From the NCBI GenBank assembly GCA_021464245.1, contig JADCRB010000012.1, positions 725,999-789,998 on the forward strand: a stretch of 64,000 nucleotides of DNA, given 5' to 3'. Source of the stretch: Carallia brachiata. Its lineage: Eukaryota > Streptophyta > Magnoliopsida > Malpighiales > Rhizophoraceae. A program made the translations under genes and the position numbers. The notes under the pieces were generated by a model, which worked only from the letters and a program-made list of their open reading frames with translations, ran no database searches and was not told where the DNA came from. Of this stretch, positions 1 through 13,391 are shown piece after piece (the stretch's first letter is position 1; every line of letters starts with the position of its first letter).

Positions 1-2427
1 AATTGACATCTCCAAGTTCAACTGATTTTCTTTCAACAGTAAAAGATGCCACTGAAGACAGAGAGTGTGGTTTACATTCAGCTGGAAGTGATTTGTCTTC
101 TGATTTACCATACAGTTGATTCAGCTTTCTTTCAAATTCAAGACCATGTGACAGAATTTTCAAAACATCCTCAGGATGTGGTTTGCCAGGATCATGTGGC
201 ATGGCTGCTTCATTCATGTCACTTCTTTCATATTCCTGCATCACCAGAAAGCAAGTTCAGGGCAGGAAAAACCAGTTGGTATCAAAGTTGTATAAAGCAT
301 ACATGCAGCAAGAGGCAAATAGCAAGCAAACCTCCCAAATGGGTATGAGCGATTGCACCATTTTCACATCTGAACGCGCTTGTGAGAGAGATGTGTACAT
401 TTTAAATTGCTGATTAAGAATGTCTGCAATAAGTAATTGGTCACAAATTTTAGTAATGAGTTCACAAACAAATTAAGAGCATGGGCAAAAGTGTGAAGCA
501 AAACAAACCATCTACAATAGCATCTCCCTCAAGTTCACAAATACTTTGGCGCTGAATATGGTGATTTACTTGATCTGATGGAGTATCATATTCAATGCAA
601 ATTTCCCACCTCCAATCACCTGGAATAGTTGAAGATACCCATAAAGGAAAATCCAAGCTTTCACTGCCACTTGAATCTGTCTAAGGAAAAAATGATCCAG
701 AATGTGATCCAAAATTATGCAAGAATTCAGAAGTCAGAACATATCCCTTGAAAACCAAAAGAGCATATGGACAGAAAAAGACAGACATATAACCTGAACA
801 TCAGCAGACATGCAAGCTGTCCTATAGATCTGCTGTCCATGTCGGTCATTGTGATTGAATTGTCTCTGGATAAAAGCATCCGGTATTGGAAAACGGAATT
901 TCATCTTCGCTAGATGCAAGTGGCCCATTCCACACAAGTTATAGTCAATCTACAAACGAAGAAATTCAGCAATCAAAAAAGTAGTTTCCTTCAAACCAAT
1001 AGACAAGAATGTCAAAGCATTCCAAAAAAGTGATGTCCATTCTCGTAATAAGAAGTGTTAAACACAATAATGCATTGTAAAATAATGTCTACCAGAAACT
1101 GGAGTAAGAATGGAACATGAGCTTCGTGGGGCTGCAAAATTTTATCAAAAACTGCACCTCCCTGTAAAAGACAATGGTGTTCTGATTAAAAGTAATCAGC
1201 ATGCCAGAACATGTAAAAACATACAGAAAGAATGCCACTGTAGTTTACACTCAGCATCAGGTTCAAGAATGTACCAGAAGGAGATTGGCAGCACGAGATA
1301 CATCTTGTGGATAATAGCTAAGAATTTATCAAGGCATCCAAACAAAGCAGTTCCCAGAGTGCAATAATAAAGAAAAACCCATAACAAGTACGGCCAAGAA
1401 AAATACTTGGATACAGGTATACTTTCACAAACAACTCCTCCGATGGATGGTAACCATAAAATTTCCTTGCTCGGACAAGACTACATCTATGTGCATGTTG
1501 TCTTTTTGAACCCGCATTACCTTTCAGCTGCATGTTCAAATGCAAGTATATTAGATACTGACCTAGTCAAAAAAGTGCAGTAAAAGAACAACAAAAGAGC
1601 AATAACCACAAAACAAACCTTTAAGCAATTACAAAGAAAAAAACTACTCAAAAGCACACCTTCAATGCTTTCTCAAGGGCAAGAGACACTGAATTTGTGT
1701 ACGCATCACCTGTATTATTCAACAAAATTAAAGAAAAATAAATCAATTTTTTTTCAAAAAAAAGTCCACAATCTTGGCTTAGATGCAAAGATAAAATTGT
1801 ATACAAGAAAAATAGATAAAAGGCTAATAATGAAAGATACCATCTTGATTTGGATTAATTGGTATGTCTGAACACGGCACATATAAGTAAGGAAAAGCCT
1901 GCAAAAGCAAACCAAAAAAAAATCAAAATTTAGTTAAAAGAAAACCCAAGAAAATAAAAATCAAGACACAGAAAAAAAAAAGAAAGTATCACCCCATGAA
2001 CGTGTAAGCAAGTCTTTTGGCCAGCCGGCGTCGACCCATAAACCCTTATAATGGGAACCTCGTTCACTTTTCCACCTTCAAGATTTCAAGATTCAAATTA
2101 ACTGAATTACACAAAAGCCGCAAATAAAAATGAAAAATAAAAAAAGACAAAGGTTTTCAATTCAGAGCACACAAAACCCTAGCCCTAGCCCTCCATTTAT
2201 TCATATGATATAAAATTCTCAAGATTTTCCCGAGAAAACCCTAGAAAAATTTCTGTTTGGTCTCCAAGAAAACAAAACAGCGAAACCGTCATCGTTTTTT
2301 GTTCTTTTGTACCTTGGAAGCTGCTGTAACAGATATCGACGCCAGGGATAGGCGGCGACATGTAGTGGTCGATCGATACGATCCGGACGCTGAAGATTTT
2401 TGAATCCGACTGCGAAGCCGCCGCCAT
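1..2427 (-). CDS. REV3: DNA polymerase zeta catalytic subunit (REV3), N-terminal part, runs off the left edge
   Basis: Catalytic subunit of the B-family translesion polymerase zeta, which in the nucleus extends from mismatched or damaged primer ends. Eleven exons can be read, all phase-consistent with GT..AG borders: 2313-2427, 1993-2075, 1841-1898, 1660-1709, 1415-1527, 1275-1317, 1093-1161, 794-949, 509-680, 332-423 and 1-235 (open to the left). They give 395 residues without a frame break. Diagnostic stretches are RIVSIDHYMSPPIPGVD in exon 1, VYGSTPAGQKTCLHVHG, FPYLYVPCSDIP, KFYGYHPSEELFVKVYL and YNLCGMGHLHLAKMKF; these belong to the N-terminal domain of eukaryotic REV3. The exonuclease-like and polymerase domains lie outside the window. 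The start at 2427 is the only ATG before the conserved FSVRIVSID block. Intron 1 contains AAACCCTAGCCCTAGCCCT-like telo-box sequence near 2174-2192. Family assignment is firm; the symbol is from homology memory. Confidence 0.93.
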
Positions 2428-3930
2428 TGATTTTATGTAAATTGGCTTCTTTTTTTTTTTTTTTGAGAAGAAAATTGGCTTAATTCATATGAGAAAACTA
2501 ATAATTAAAAAACAAAACCAGGGGATTTTTTTTTTTTTTTGAAGGTTTTGAAGTTTGAACTGAGATCTGCTCTTTGGCGCCTCTTTCTTTGGGTCGGTAC
2601 ATGGGCTTTTATGGAGGATATATGTAGAAGAAAGCTTAATTATTAATTAATAGCTTCTCCAGGACTCTTTCTTTATTTGGATTTTACATTTAAAAAAAAA
2701 AAAACCCTCCACTGATAATATCATTCTCGAGTCGAAGTCGATTTTTTAGTTATTGGCCACCACTGAAATATTATTGGGATTAAAATGAATATCTCTCAAA
2801 TTCACCTATATTATTAATAAATTTATAATTTATTATTACGATATAATCATTAATTATCTCAAAAATTACTCAATTATTTATTAAAGAAGAGCGTGAGTGT
2901 GAAAAGCCAAATTTAAGTTAATATTCAGAAAATACACTATAATAAAATTTGACTGCCACCTCCACCTCCGCCTCCGCCTCCGCCTCCAGTGGTAATAATG
3001 TCATTCACACATGCAAAATATTTTTATAGTATATATAAAGCATTAGATACATAATATATGTATGGTAAAATAATATAAAATTCATAATATATATTATATG
3101 TTGTATAAAGATTCGAACAAAATATTTAGCATATTGTACAAAATTATTTTGCATCTTTTTATATGTATGAGTTGTTTCTCTCTATTTTGTTGCTTTTGAC
3201 CAAGGAAATTTGGTTAATTTTACATTTGAGAACTTGCAATTCGGTTAATTTCCTATTTTATTTGCGCATGAAAGATACGCAGATCAGATCAATTAATTTT
3301 ATGATAATGACCATTACTATAATAAAAAATAATAATATCTAATCTTGATCAAAATAAAAAAATAATATCTAATTGGAGCTGGAAGTAACGGCTATTCTCT
3401 GGTTTCAAAAATTTATAGCCGTTACACCATCTGTATTTTTCCTTCTTAGAACCAATGGAACTCGAAATTATGCGTTTTGATTTGGTCTTCTCCATGAATT
3501 TGAATTTTTATTAAAATTACTAAACATTTCAGACATTAAGGTGATATACAAAATAGATTGGTTGGCGATACATCATTCGTAAATTATCACTAAAAGTCAG
3601 TAATCTTTCAGTTATCCAATAGAATGATAACTTAAATTAAGGTTTGAGATTAAACATTTGGACCCATAAAGATATATTGATAATATTTATTGCAGCTTAT
3701 TTACTCACAATCACAGTATTTAATCCCCAGCCCCTATCATGTAATTGGAATAGTACAAACTGTGGCTTTGCATTCCCCTGAGAACATCCGCCTATGATCA
3801 ATTGATCTCCTGTAAATTGTAATGAATAACAAATATAGTTATTGTATGTTTTATTCTGGTTTTTCCCATATACTCTTTAATCTAAATGGACTGACATTAT
3901 GTTAGACCAAAGATATCCTATGGAGAAGCT
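2428..3930. other. intergenic region between REV3 and LOX, with a short CCTCCG microsatellite
   Basis: REV3 promoter side (2428 onward) and LOX 3' side (down to 3930). It is AT-rich with several homopolymer runs. A CCTCCG/CCTCCA hexamer repeat lies at about 2951-2987. No open frame, RNA gene or TE with clear ends was seen. Confidence 0.6.
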
Positions 3931-6900
3931 TTAGATTGAAACACTGTTGGGAATTCCCCTGCCAGTAAGTCCAGGTTCACTGGTAGGAAAGAGCAGAGTG
4001 TATGGCATCTTCACCGGACCGACGCGGTTCTTCAATTTCTCATCTTTGTTCATCTCTATAATCTTGTCCTCAATTCCTGCCAGCTTCTTTCCAAAATCCT
4101 CGAACGCCTTTAATGGTTCGGTGTCTAATGTCCATTCAGGAGTGTCGCGCTGACCAAGATACACCTCATCTGAGGAATGCCTTGACAGGATTTCTATCAA
4201 GGAAATGCCAAGAAGTGTCTGGAGTTGGGCCGTGATAGTTCTCAGGAAAACCTTGTCAGGATTTGACTTCAGTTCCTCATATTCAGGGGAACCTTCTTCA
4301 GGCATGAACCTGCGACTAATGGTGGGGCGGTTGGGAAGGTATCCAGCATAAGGGTATTGTCCGAAGTTGATTGCTGCATGGAGAGCTGAAGCAATCCATA
4401 TGATTATGGTACATGATTCTATCAGTTCTTCGCGGTTCTGCATTTTAGGCCACCGAGGATCATCTTTCTTGTCACCGTGCCCCACCTCTCGCAGTTCCTT
4501 CCACCACGATTGGAGTTCGGCATCTTGTTGGACCATGGCATCAGTCTCATAGTAGAAGCAGCAATAGTTTCTAACCCATTCTTTGATTGCAAACCATATC
4601 TCAAGGCCATCAACAGCATATGGATAATCCTCGATCAGAAGCCGAAGACCGTGTGGATATTTCTTATCTTCAACAGCCACTCCTCTACACCAAAAAAAAA
4701 AAAAAATGTTATCAGGTTATTGCATTGGAATACAGCATTGTGTCGGAATTGAATTGGCCATCGAATAGTACAAAAATATTCACCTCTTTTTGAGATCTTC
4801 TGGTAGTGCTTGCTCAGTGAAAACCCAGTTGTTCTTGTAAATTAAGGATGACATCTCCAGGGCATACCTTCCAGGAAAAACTGTTGACTCAAACAGTCCA
4901 CCGGCATTAATCAGAATCTGCCTGGCAAATGCATTTATGTTCATTGTGTCCCTGAAGTGCGGGTGCAAAAGTTTGTGGATTGGGTGAAGCACACTCAGCT
5001 GCCTATTTGTTGCAATCACGAATGGTTCAATCGCGGCATGAGTCTGCAACCTGTTACCAGTAACAATAATGCAAATTAGAAGTTAAAACTTGGCTCAATC
5101 TATTAACTACCTTAGTCTAATTAATGAAATCATTCTTAATGATTTCATACCAGTGGCTGATGAGCTGATGATAACCGGAATCATTTACACCCACATAGGC
5201 TTTGGCCAGTTGCCAAATGGAACCTTTGACACCATCTTCAGCTGGAGTGTACACTTTGCTAATGGGTCCAAAATGATCTCCATTGGGATGAGGCAAGCTT
5301 AACTCAATGGCTAGGGGCTTCAAGGTCCCATCATCTTTCAAGAAAAGCAGTGTCCTTGATGCATAAGTTTTCGTGGAAGTATTGTTTATCCGCCTCAGGT
5401 ATGGCATTAGTGTATCATGGTGATCCAATATGAACAGCTTATTCATCTTGATCGCCTATTCAAATGAAATATGTTAATTATAATTATCTATGGTCATAGA
5501 TTAAACACAGCTGATGTAAATATAAATCATTGAGTGTGAGAACTTATAATCAAGTATCTTGTCTTTGAAAGAGCAAATAGAGGGACCAACCTTGTCTACA
5601 GTTAGTCCATCCAGGTTGTCCTTTATGTGATCTTCGGTAATTGAACTGTTTTGGTTACCATATACTTTGGCATCTAACTTGCTCTTTGGAGGGAACTCCT
5701 GCATCAAATTCGACAATTTTTGTAGAAAATTAGAGATTGTTTTCCTTACAAAAAGGACACTATATGAGAGCTGAGATTGCTAGCAGAGCTTCAATGAACC
5801 TTGAGAATGCTAATAACCACGGGGTTTAGTCCGGCCAGCATTTCTCTAGCAAATTCTTCATCAGTCCTCCAAGCTGATTTATCCTCTGCTCCAATTATTA
5901 AAAGATCAAAGTCAAACGGCAAAACAAAATGGGTACATTTCTTGAAAGTTTCACAATTTGTGTCATCAAAATCTGTACCTCTAATTATTTGAGGCATTGG
6001 AAATTCGAAAAGTCTTTCCCCATCGCTTCGAAAAATTTCCTTGAGCATCTCCAAGGGAATGTTTTTCCTAATGTTATCCAGCAGGGGGCCATCGGGCAGC
6101 TCAATCCCTCCCTTGTAGATCCTTAGCACATCATCAAAGGAGTCAAACTCCATTGGGGTGCTGTCACATAGAGCTTCTAGTTCAGGTCTAACGAATTGGG
6201 CCACAGATTTCAATGCATAAGCAAGGAAGTCTGACATCTTCAAGTGGCCAAATCTTTCATCCCTGGGAACATATGTGTTCAAACTTAAGAGAAGTGGCAG
6301 CCTGCTCTCACTATTGGGATCTGCTCAAAACAATACAATCATGTTATGAAGAAATGGTCCTCGCTGAAGTACTGCCACAATGTCAATTTTCAGAAAATTC
6401 TAACCTGAAGCTGTTGGTGCTCTGCCTGTTCTTCCTCTACGAGGATAAGGATACTTAGTAGACCCTCCAAGGACCGGGCGGGCAGATTTAGGACCATTGT
6501 CAGGATCTCCCAAATCATTGTAGTATGCATAGTCATAGACGCGGTCCCATTCCCGGAGCTCTCCTGTTCCATCGCCTCTCAAACTTACCAGTTCATCCTC
6601 CCTGTACTTCAGCAGTGATGTTGGTGTCTGATGTGGCAGATATGTCTGTTAAAATACAGCAATGCAACAAACTTGTTAACCTTAAAATCCCTATAATATT
6701 TTGAAGCAAGCTTTCGTCAAGCAAATAACAAGTACAATGACAATTATAATACAATAATGAACACTTTATAACAAGCCTTCAGGGGTTGCTCAATTACCTT
6801 GTTAGTGAAGAAAACACGATCTTTCTTATAACGTTTGGAAGGATAAACCCATGAATTGCAAACAAAATGGATCCGACCTTCCCCGGGAACGTCTTCAAGG

Positions 6901-8700
6901 GTGACAGTCTTAAGGTAGAATTCACTGTGATGATTGTTTCTTATAATGAATGCTCCTGGAGTTCCAATTTCCTCTTGCCAACCAAAGGTGACATTGAATT
7001 CAGACTCGCCAGCAGTCAATGTGGGAGCCTCGGCATCCCAGTCTTCCAAGTTTGCAGGCTTTCCTAGTGAACCATTTTCTACAAAACCACATCCACATAA
7101 GTTGGTGTTTCACAGTTGATGAATTAAGATGTAGTAAGAATTAAAATCCTTTCTTAATTTGTGCTAATCCTAAGTGGCCCCAGAAAGTATTAATTATAAA
7201 GTTCACTTTCAGATTAGGTGGAAGGTGGAATCAATGCTTGGTAATCTTCTGCCAATGTCAACCATTCTAGTAATTAATTTCATAATCCAATGAGACTAGC
7301 ATATTTTCATGAAGCCATAAAGATAAAAAGAAAGCAATAAAGAATGACTCCACTTTCTAAATCACGAATTATTCCCAATATCAATCACTGAGGAATATAT
7401 ATAAAATCAATGCTTGGTCATCTTCTGCCTATGTCAATCGCTCTAATAACTAACGTCATAATCGAAGGAGACAAGCATAATTTCATAAAGCCACAAAGAC
7501 AAAAAGAAAGCAATAGAGAATGACCCTGACTTTCTAAATCATAAATTATTCCCACTATCAACCCCTGAGGAATAATATATATATATAAGACTTAAAATTT
7601 CTTACAAATTTTAAGGATCTAAATTTTAAAAAAGAGGATATGAAGTTTATAAAAATGTAGAATAGGCATTTTGATAGACAAAAAATATATATATATAATT
7701 TTCATTGACTATTGACTTCTTGTTGGGGGAAACGTTGACTGACTTGGTAGCTCGGCCTGATCTGAATCTCCTTGAACCGTTCTAGTTTCCTAGAAAGAGA
7801 TGAATGGGACTTTCTGGGCACCCAAGCGACACAATGGGTCCCCTTTGACATAGGTTGCTTCCTCGGAACTTTCTTTTCAAGTTCAAAACAAACAAAAAGA
7901 AAATGCTTGAGATTGAGTATTTGCTCAATTGGTTGAGAGAATCGTCTCTCAACCAGTAGGTGGGGGTTTAAATTCCACCAAATCTCATTTCCCCCACCCC
8001 AAATATCTAATAGGGCTCCTTATAGACAAAAAAAAAAAAAGAAAATGCTTCGCAATCTTCACGACAAAGAAACAAAGAAAGAGAATGAAAATAAGGATTG
8101 ATTCTTTGCAAAAGGCATGTTCTTTAAAAGAGAGGATGGGTCAGATATGATTCTTCTTGTTTGTTCCTTTCTCTTTGACACAAGTATTAAAAGTAAACCA
8201 CCAACAAAAAAAAAAAAAACAAGAACCATTGAGACCCTTATGTAATCAGAACAAAAACATACTAAAAGTTAAAGATTTGTGAATGAATAAGGGAATTTGT
8301 GGGATTCGAAATCTAACGAGGACACATGTTGAGAAGGACTTTAATCCTTAATCATAATCTCACAAGAGATACTTATCAAAACATTTTACGTCCCGAAGTA
8401 GTTATTTAGTCGGCCACCATTTTGTTAACTCAAAAAAGGGGAATTTGCGGGGCAAAAATTAAAAGAAGTAGAAAAGAACAAACCAGCACTGATGAGCTGC
8501 AGGGAGATTCCCTGGCCAAGCAATTCATGGAGACCATCAAGAACCTTAGAATGTAAGTCGGTGAAGTCCAAAACATTCTTCTTCATCAACACAAGTCTCC
8601 CTCTGATCTTCTTCCACTCCCCTTCTTCACTTTTCATCTTCTTACTAGTACCACTGCTATCATCATCGCCGGCCATGGCGCCCATGAAGTTCTGCAACAT
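3931..8700 (-). CDS. linoleate 9S-lipoxygenase, cytosolic type, nine exons
   Basis: Non-heme iron dioxygenase adding O2 to linoleic/linolenic acid, the first step of 9-oxylipin synthesis. Exons: 8484-8700, 6798-7078, 6405-6645, 5979-6320, 5885-5800 (i.e. 5800-5885), 5591-5698, 5151-5455, 4784-5050, 3931-4684. Phases agree and give 866 residues, the usual size. An N-terminal PLAT/LH2 domain (about 1-165) precedes the catalytic domain. Iron ligands by motif: H526 and H531 (HWLQTH, split across exons 7/8), H718 and N722 (HAAIN), and the C-terminal I866 (GIPNSVSI). T583-V584 (STVFPGRY) is the pair typical of 9- rather than 13-lipoxygenases, and A576 fits S-stereochemistry. There is no plastid transit peptide: the start MLQNF matches cytosolic LOX proteins, so I chose it over an in-frame ATG nine codons upstream (8727). 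Intron 4 (5886-5978) is 93 nt without a stop. A complete, apparently functional gene. Confidence 0.95.
7231..7580. repeat. 176-bp tandem duplication in LOX intron 1
   Basis: A block beginning TCAATGCTTGGTAATCTTCTG at 7231 recurs at 7407 (TCAATGCTTGGTCATCTTCTG) and continues through the AAAGAAAGCAATA and TTATTCCCA..ATCAA..CCTGAGGAATA segments in both copies. The copies have diverged by scattered substitutions, so the duplication is not recent. Confidence 0.85.
7909..8035 (+). mobile_element. tRNA-derived SINE in LOX intron 1, with target-site duplication
   Basis: A short element with an internal pol III promoter: A box TTGCTCAATTGG (7921-7932) and B box GGTTTAAATTCC (7965-7976), followed by a body ending in an A run (8028-8040). 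It is flanked by the 15-bp direct repeat AAAAAGAAAATGCTT at 7894-7908 and 8036-8050, the mark of LINE-mediated retroposition. It lies antisense to the host gene inside a 1.4-kb intron. Confidence 0.85.
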
Positions 8701-8804
8701 TTTTTTGTTTTCTTTGCTTTGCTTCAAGAATATGGATATCAGGGCTGTTCAAAGAAAAGTTTTGGGTTTTGATTTGTAGTTGAGGATATGGTGATTTGGT
8801 TGGA

Positions 8805-8811
8805 ATTTATA
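8805..8811 (-). promoter_or_regulatory. probable TATA box of the lipoxygenase gene
   Basis: TATAAAT on the minus strand about 105 nt upstream of the ATG at 8700, a normal distance for a plant core promoter with a short 5' UTR. Inferred from sequence and position only. Confidence 0.5.
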
Positions 8812-10119
8812 GGAGAAGCTCTGAGGTGATATTGTACAGTATCGTTGAGTAAATGCTAGGAACCATCACTTAGTCGGTACCAAAGTGTTTTTCCTTTTTC
8901 CCTTACCAAAAGGTAAGAAAAAGAATTCAATTCAAGAAAAGGAAATGTTACGTATATTCAATATAATATTATTATTTTTTATATTATTTAAAAAAATTTT
9001 CAAAATTTTTCCTAGCAAATCTTATATAATGTCTGAATTTTGCGTTTGAAAATAATATTTATTTAAATTTAAATTTAAATTTTATAAATAAATAATAAAA
9101 TATTATTCAGTATCAAATTCGGTTCACCAAACTTAACCGATTCTTTAAGAAATTCTCGAAAAAAGAATTCAATTCAACAACATGTCATGAACATTGGACC
9201 GATTCACCACAAAGCCCAAAGGGCAAACACGGAGTCATCTTGACCCAGTGTATACGAAATGGAAGATGTAACTAAAAAATGTCAATAAAATTAAGATACA
9301 TATTTCCTAGTCAATTGAAAAATTAAACTGATCAATCTTATTTTATAGTGAAAAAAAATATTCATTGGACCATGTAATATTTTTTTACCCAATAAAAAGT
9401 TTATTAAATAATAAATTATACAATAAAATAGTTCTTTCTATTCTTATAAATGTTATACTTCTTTTATTTCAATTTAGAATTCAACACTTATAAGATAGAA
9501 ATATAAATTCTAAAGTGGAGTGTTTCTCTTGAGAGAAATTATTGTTATTTATTAAAAAATCAACCTATATGTACACAAACCCCAGATTTAGGAACGAGTT
9601 AAAAAATCGTATTCTATACATGTATTCCTCAAGGGATTAATAATCTTAATTTACTTGGTCAACGAGGGATTTTGATTGGAATTCATTTTGTGACAACTCA
9701 TCCATACTCCACGGTCTTCTTTAACTTACCTAAAAGCATTTGTGACACGGTCATATTTTTTTTGCAAGTTATTATATACTACTCAACATTACCTGTTTTG
9801 CAATTAGAGATGGGTACTAGAAATTGCAAAGATTTAAATATTTATTTATTCCATTACACAAAAGAATAAAAAAAATTATCTATTCCATTTTTATGTTTAT
9901 CTTGAGTGACATTTGGTAGAGAGAAAATTTGAAAGAAAAAGGTTCAATTATAGAAAAATCACCAACCTTAGTGCATTGTAAAAACTTAGACCATAATCTT
10001 GGGAATATTATAAATTAAACCCGTGTCTATATGCTTTTATCAATTTCAGAACGTCCCACAAACCAGCAATCAAAAGATTCGGAGCCAAGATTGAGCTTTG
10101 TAAAATTTAAATGTGGTTG
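8812..10119. other. AT-rich intergenic region with no recognised gene
   Basis: Upstream of the lipoxygenase promoter to the start of the tandem duplication. Short open frames here are unsupported by any recognisable protein motif. No TE with clear ends was found. Confidence 0.5.
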
Positions 10120-12126
10120 CAACTATAATAAGATAACTCTAGATTTGAATAAATAATAGGTGATTATTATTCTCCTTTTCTCCCTTATATATGCACGGGC
10201 AGTCGGACACAATATAAAAACATCTTCTTTTTTGGTCTACTGAGATGCTCATTGAGCTGTAAATTATATAATGAGAGTAATTCTATTTATTTTCATAAAT
10301 CTCACACTATTTTCTTAGAATTAGAACCAATCTTCCTAAAATTAGAACCAAAGACTTTTAAAATAGAAAATTTTAAATCCTAATCACCGGTGTATCTCTT
10401 AAAAAAATCCGTCTTGTTTCCGCATGTAAACAAAAAAAATTTATAATAAAAACTCATAGTTTCGCCAATTAAAAGTCATAAATATTGTGTAATGTTATTT
10501 AATGTGAATAAACAGGTAATCAAAATTCTATTTGTGTGAAAAAAAATTTCTTCATTTAACAAAAGGGTGTTAAGATTTGGAATTACTAATGATAACGAGC
10601 TTCGCCAATTATAGACTTTGAATTTTCGTTGCAAGTACTGATTCAGTGGTTGGGGAGGGACTGTTAACCGTGCATGTACCTATTTTCAACAGCTGCCTAA
10701 TATTGCAATTAAGTAACACAATGGTCAATGGCATACGAAACTTTAAATTTTGATGTACCAGAAAAAAATGCGGTTTTGATGCCTAATCGTACTGTTCATT
10801 GCTTTTTTATATATTAAAAATAAAAACTACAAAATCATGAGAATTTCTACAACCACGCCCACAGTAAATCTTGAGACTCCTGCCTTTGATTTCTACTCAT
10901 AAATGATCCTTGCCATATAGATGATCAGGGAGACGGAAAAAAAAAAAAAGTCATTTCTTCTCCATGTAGATGCATGGCTTTTGATTTATGTCAGGAAAAT
11001 AATGATCAAAGTTGTAGATTATTAATGCATTAGTTTCATTATATGATTGTACTGTATAAAACACTAAAATGATTATATAGTTTGTCCTAAAAATTCTAAC
11101 GCTTTACCTTTATTTATTTTTTCAAATTTAACTATTTAACGATTTTTACCACTTTAATCTCACTTTTATCCTATATAAAGAATTTCACCGAATATTTTCC
11201 TTAATACATAATCGGATATCAGCAATGCAACCAACCAATGTACTAAGTATCATCGTAGACTCTTAGCTTATATACATGTGCGTAAATTAGACGACCAGTG
11301 CTTGTATCGCCAATCATTACCAATCTTGACCAAGAATAATTGGCTGACATTACTGGAATCACCCATGAGTGTTCATTGCATGTGGTGAATGAGTCACTAT
11401 TCTAATCCAATGCAGGATGTTCTATTGAGTTGGGAAGGAAAAGTTAGGAGCGCAATTTTGGCCCCTGCCGAGATCCAAATGAATAACATTTGCATTTGAA
11501 CATTCAATTTTGAGTCACTTGCCCAATCGAATTTGGATATCAGTTTGAATGGCTTGTACCTATATCAGTATTGTACCAATAATGGTACAAATATTAACAT
11601 TCTTTTGATGGTGGGTAAACATATATTTTTTTTATCTCAAATCCTCTGATATCCGGGAGCAGCATCAGACCCCGACTATTTTGGAGTCGAGTCAGAGAGG
11701 ATACATAAAGGAAGTAAAGTTTTCTCAGCGTTCATAAGAGTTGACAATTTTAAATGAAAAAAAAAAAAAAGAGGAGAAATGCATTCAATTGTAAATGATG
11801 CCCGAATACATGAAGAAATGCAATATTAATTCTTTGCGGTCCAAACAAGAAAGGTTGATTTCAACGTTGAAACTCGACCACGTTTAGGTTTTTTTTTTAT
11901 CTATTTTTTTTTTCGATAACATTGAATGAAGGCGAGACGTGGCTATTGGATCAAGAGATTAGTTTTGCGTCCTCGTGTGTGTATCTGGCAGTCCAGAAAA
12001 CTGCTTTTTTTCAATAAAAATAAAAAAAAAACTGTCATGCATGTTGTTAGGTGATGTTCTCAGCTCTGCATATACAATTTTTAGTTAATCTCTCTTTTTG
12101 TTTGTGCATGTTGTTGGGGCCCCGCC

Positions 12127-12141
12127 GGGGGGGGGGGGGGG
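12127..12141 (+). repeat. G15 homopolymer run
   Basis: An uninterrupted run of fifteen G within CCCGCC..TGACG in unit 1. The matching stretch of unit 2 (about 21864-21873) has a shorter G run. Length may be unreliable in assembly. Confidence 0.7.
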
Positions 12142-13235
12142 TGACGTGAGTTGGGGTTTGGCTAAAAATAGATTATTCACAATAAAGTGTGAAAATTTGG
12201 GCTGATCTTGAGTAAGGTTTTACATATTAAGGAGTATGAGTTTGAATTTTGAAAATGACACTTGTTAAAAAGAGAAATGATTTAAAATTATAAATAAATT
12301 TTTGAAGTATTTGTTTACTCGACCACCATTTTCTATAAAAAAAAATAAAAAAACTTTGAAAATTCATTGAAAAAAAATATATGCCAATGTTTTTTAGATA
12401 ACTAATTTGATAATTCCCCATTTGGTTATCTCAAGATAGTAGGAATTCAACCTTTATTGGTATACTTGAAATGAAGGATATATTATCAATTATTAAATAC
12501 CCAAAAAAATATAATGCATTACAAGACATGGGTAGAGAGATGAACTGACACGTCTGTTTTATTGCAAGGTTTTATTGCAAGCAGTTGGCTTACCGTTAAT
12601 CGATTTGTGCTTGTAGATATTTGGAAATTTAAGCACGTAACTGGTTGCTATCATATCCATTACTTTAGGTCCAAGCAATCCAATTTCATCTTCTATCACC
12701 GCCACCTAAAACTTCTAAAGCTTAGGCAACAAAAAAAGAAAAACCCGAAAATACCATATGATAACCAAAAAAAAAATACAGTCCATTACCATTTTTTTAA
12801 TTAATTAACTCCATTTGAAATTGAGAATTTCAGTTTTGGAGACGAGTAGGAGTAAGCATTAAAAAAGGTCCATTACCATTATAATGTATTATTTCTTGAA
12901 GTCTTTTCAGCTTAAGCACTTATGCCTTTGTACTACTGTTCTTGATTACTTGTTATTTAATCGTCAGTTGCATTACCCATCATATTGCAAAATCATATTT
13001 GATTGGAAACAAGAAGGAGCCTTGGCAACCTAGAGTTAATTTGCCACCGGATAACGTGACTCACATGTTTGTTATAGTTTATGTTATTTCTGAAACACAA
13101 AAATATAAATATTTCCAAGTACCTGAATTAATTCTTCAAGCTACTTGGTATTGACATTTTCCACAATAAACTAATTAATTGTTGGGGATGATTCTGAATT
13201 TAGTAGCTATTTTAGGTTTACAGGCAATTGAGATA

Positions 13236-13391
13236 GAAATTTCAATTCTAATATCATTAATATCGTTCAAGATTAGGCCCTTTTTAGTTAAGACAGGTGG
13301 AAAGTCCAAATCAAGAAATTTCAATCCTAATATCATTATTATCGTTCAAGATTAGGCCCTTTTTAGTTAAGACAGGTGGAAAGTCCAAATC
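13236..13391. repeat. 79-bp tandem duplication inside unit 1
   Basis: GAAATTTCAATTCTAATATC at 13236 recurs as GAAATTTCAATCCTAATATC at 13315, and both copies continue through ATTAGGCCCTTTTTAGTTAAG to AAAGTCCAAATCAA. Unit 2 has a single, shortened version near 22875-22925, so this arose after the large duplication or was lost from unit 2. Confidence 0.85.
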
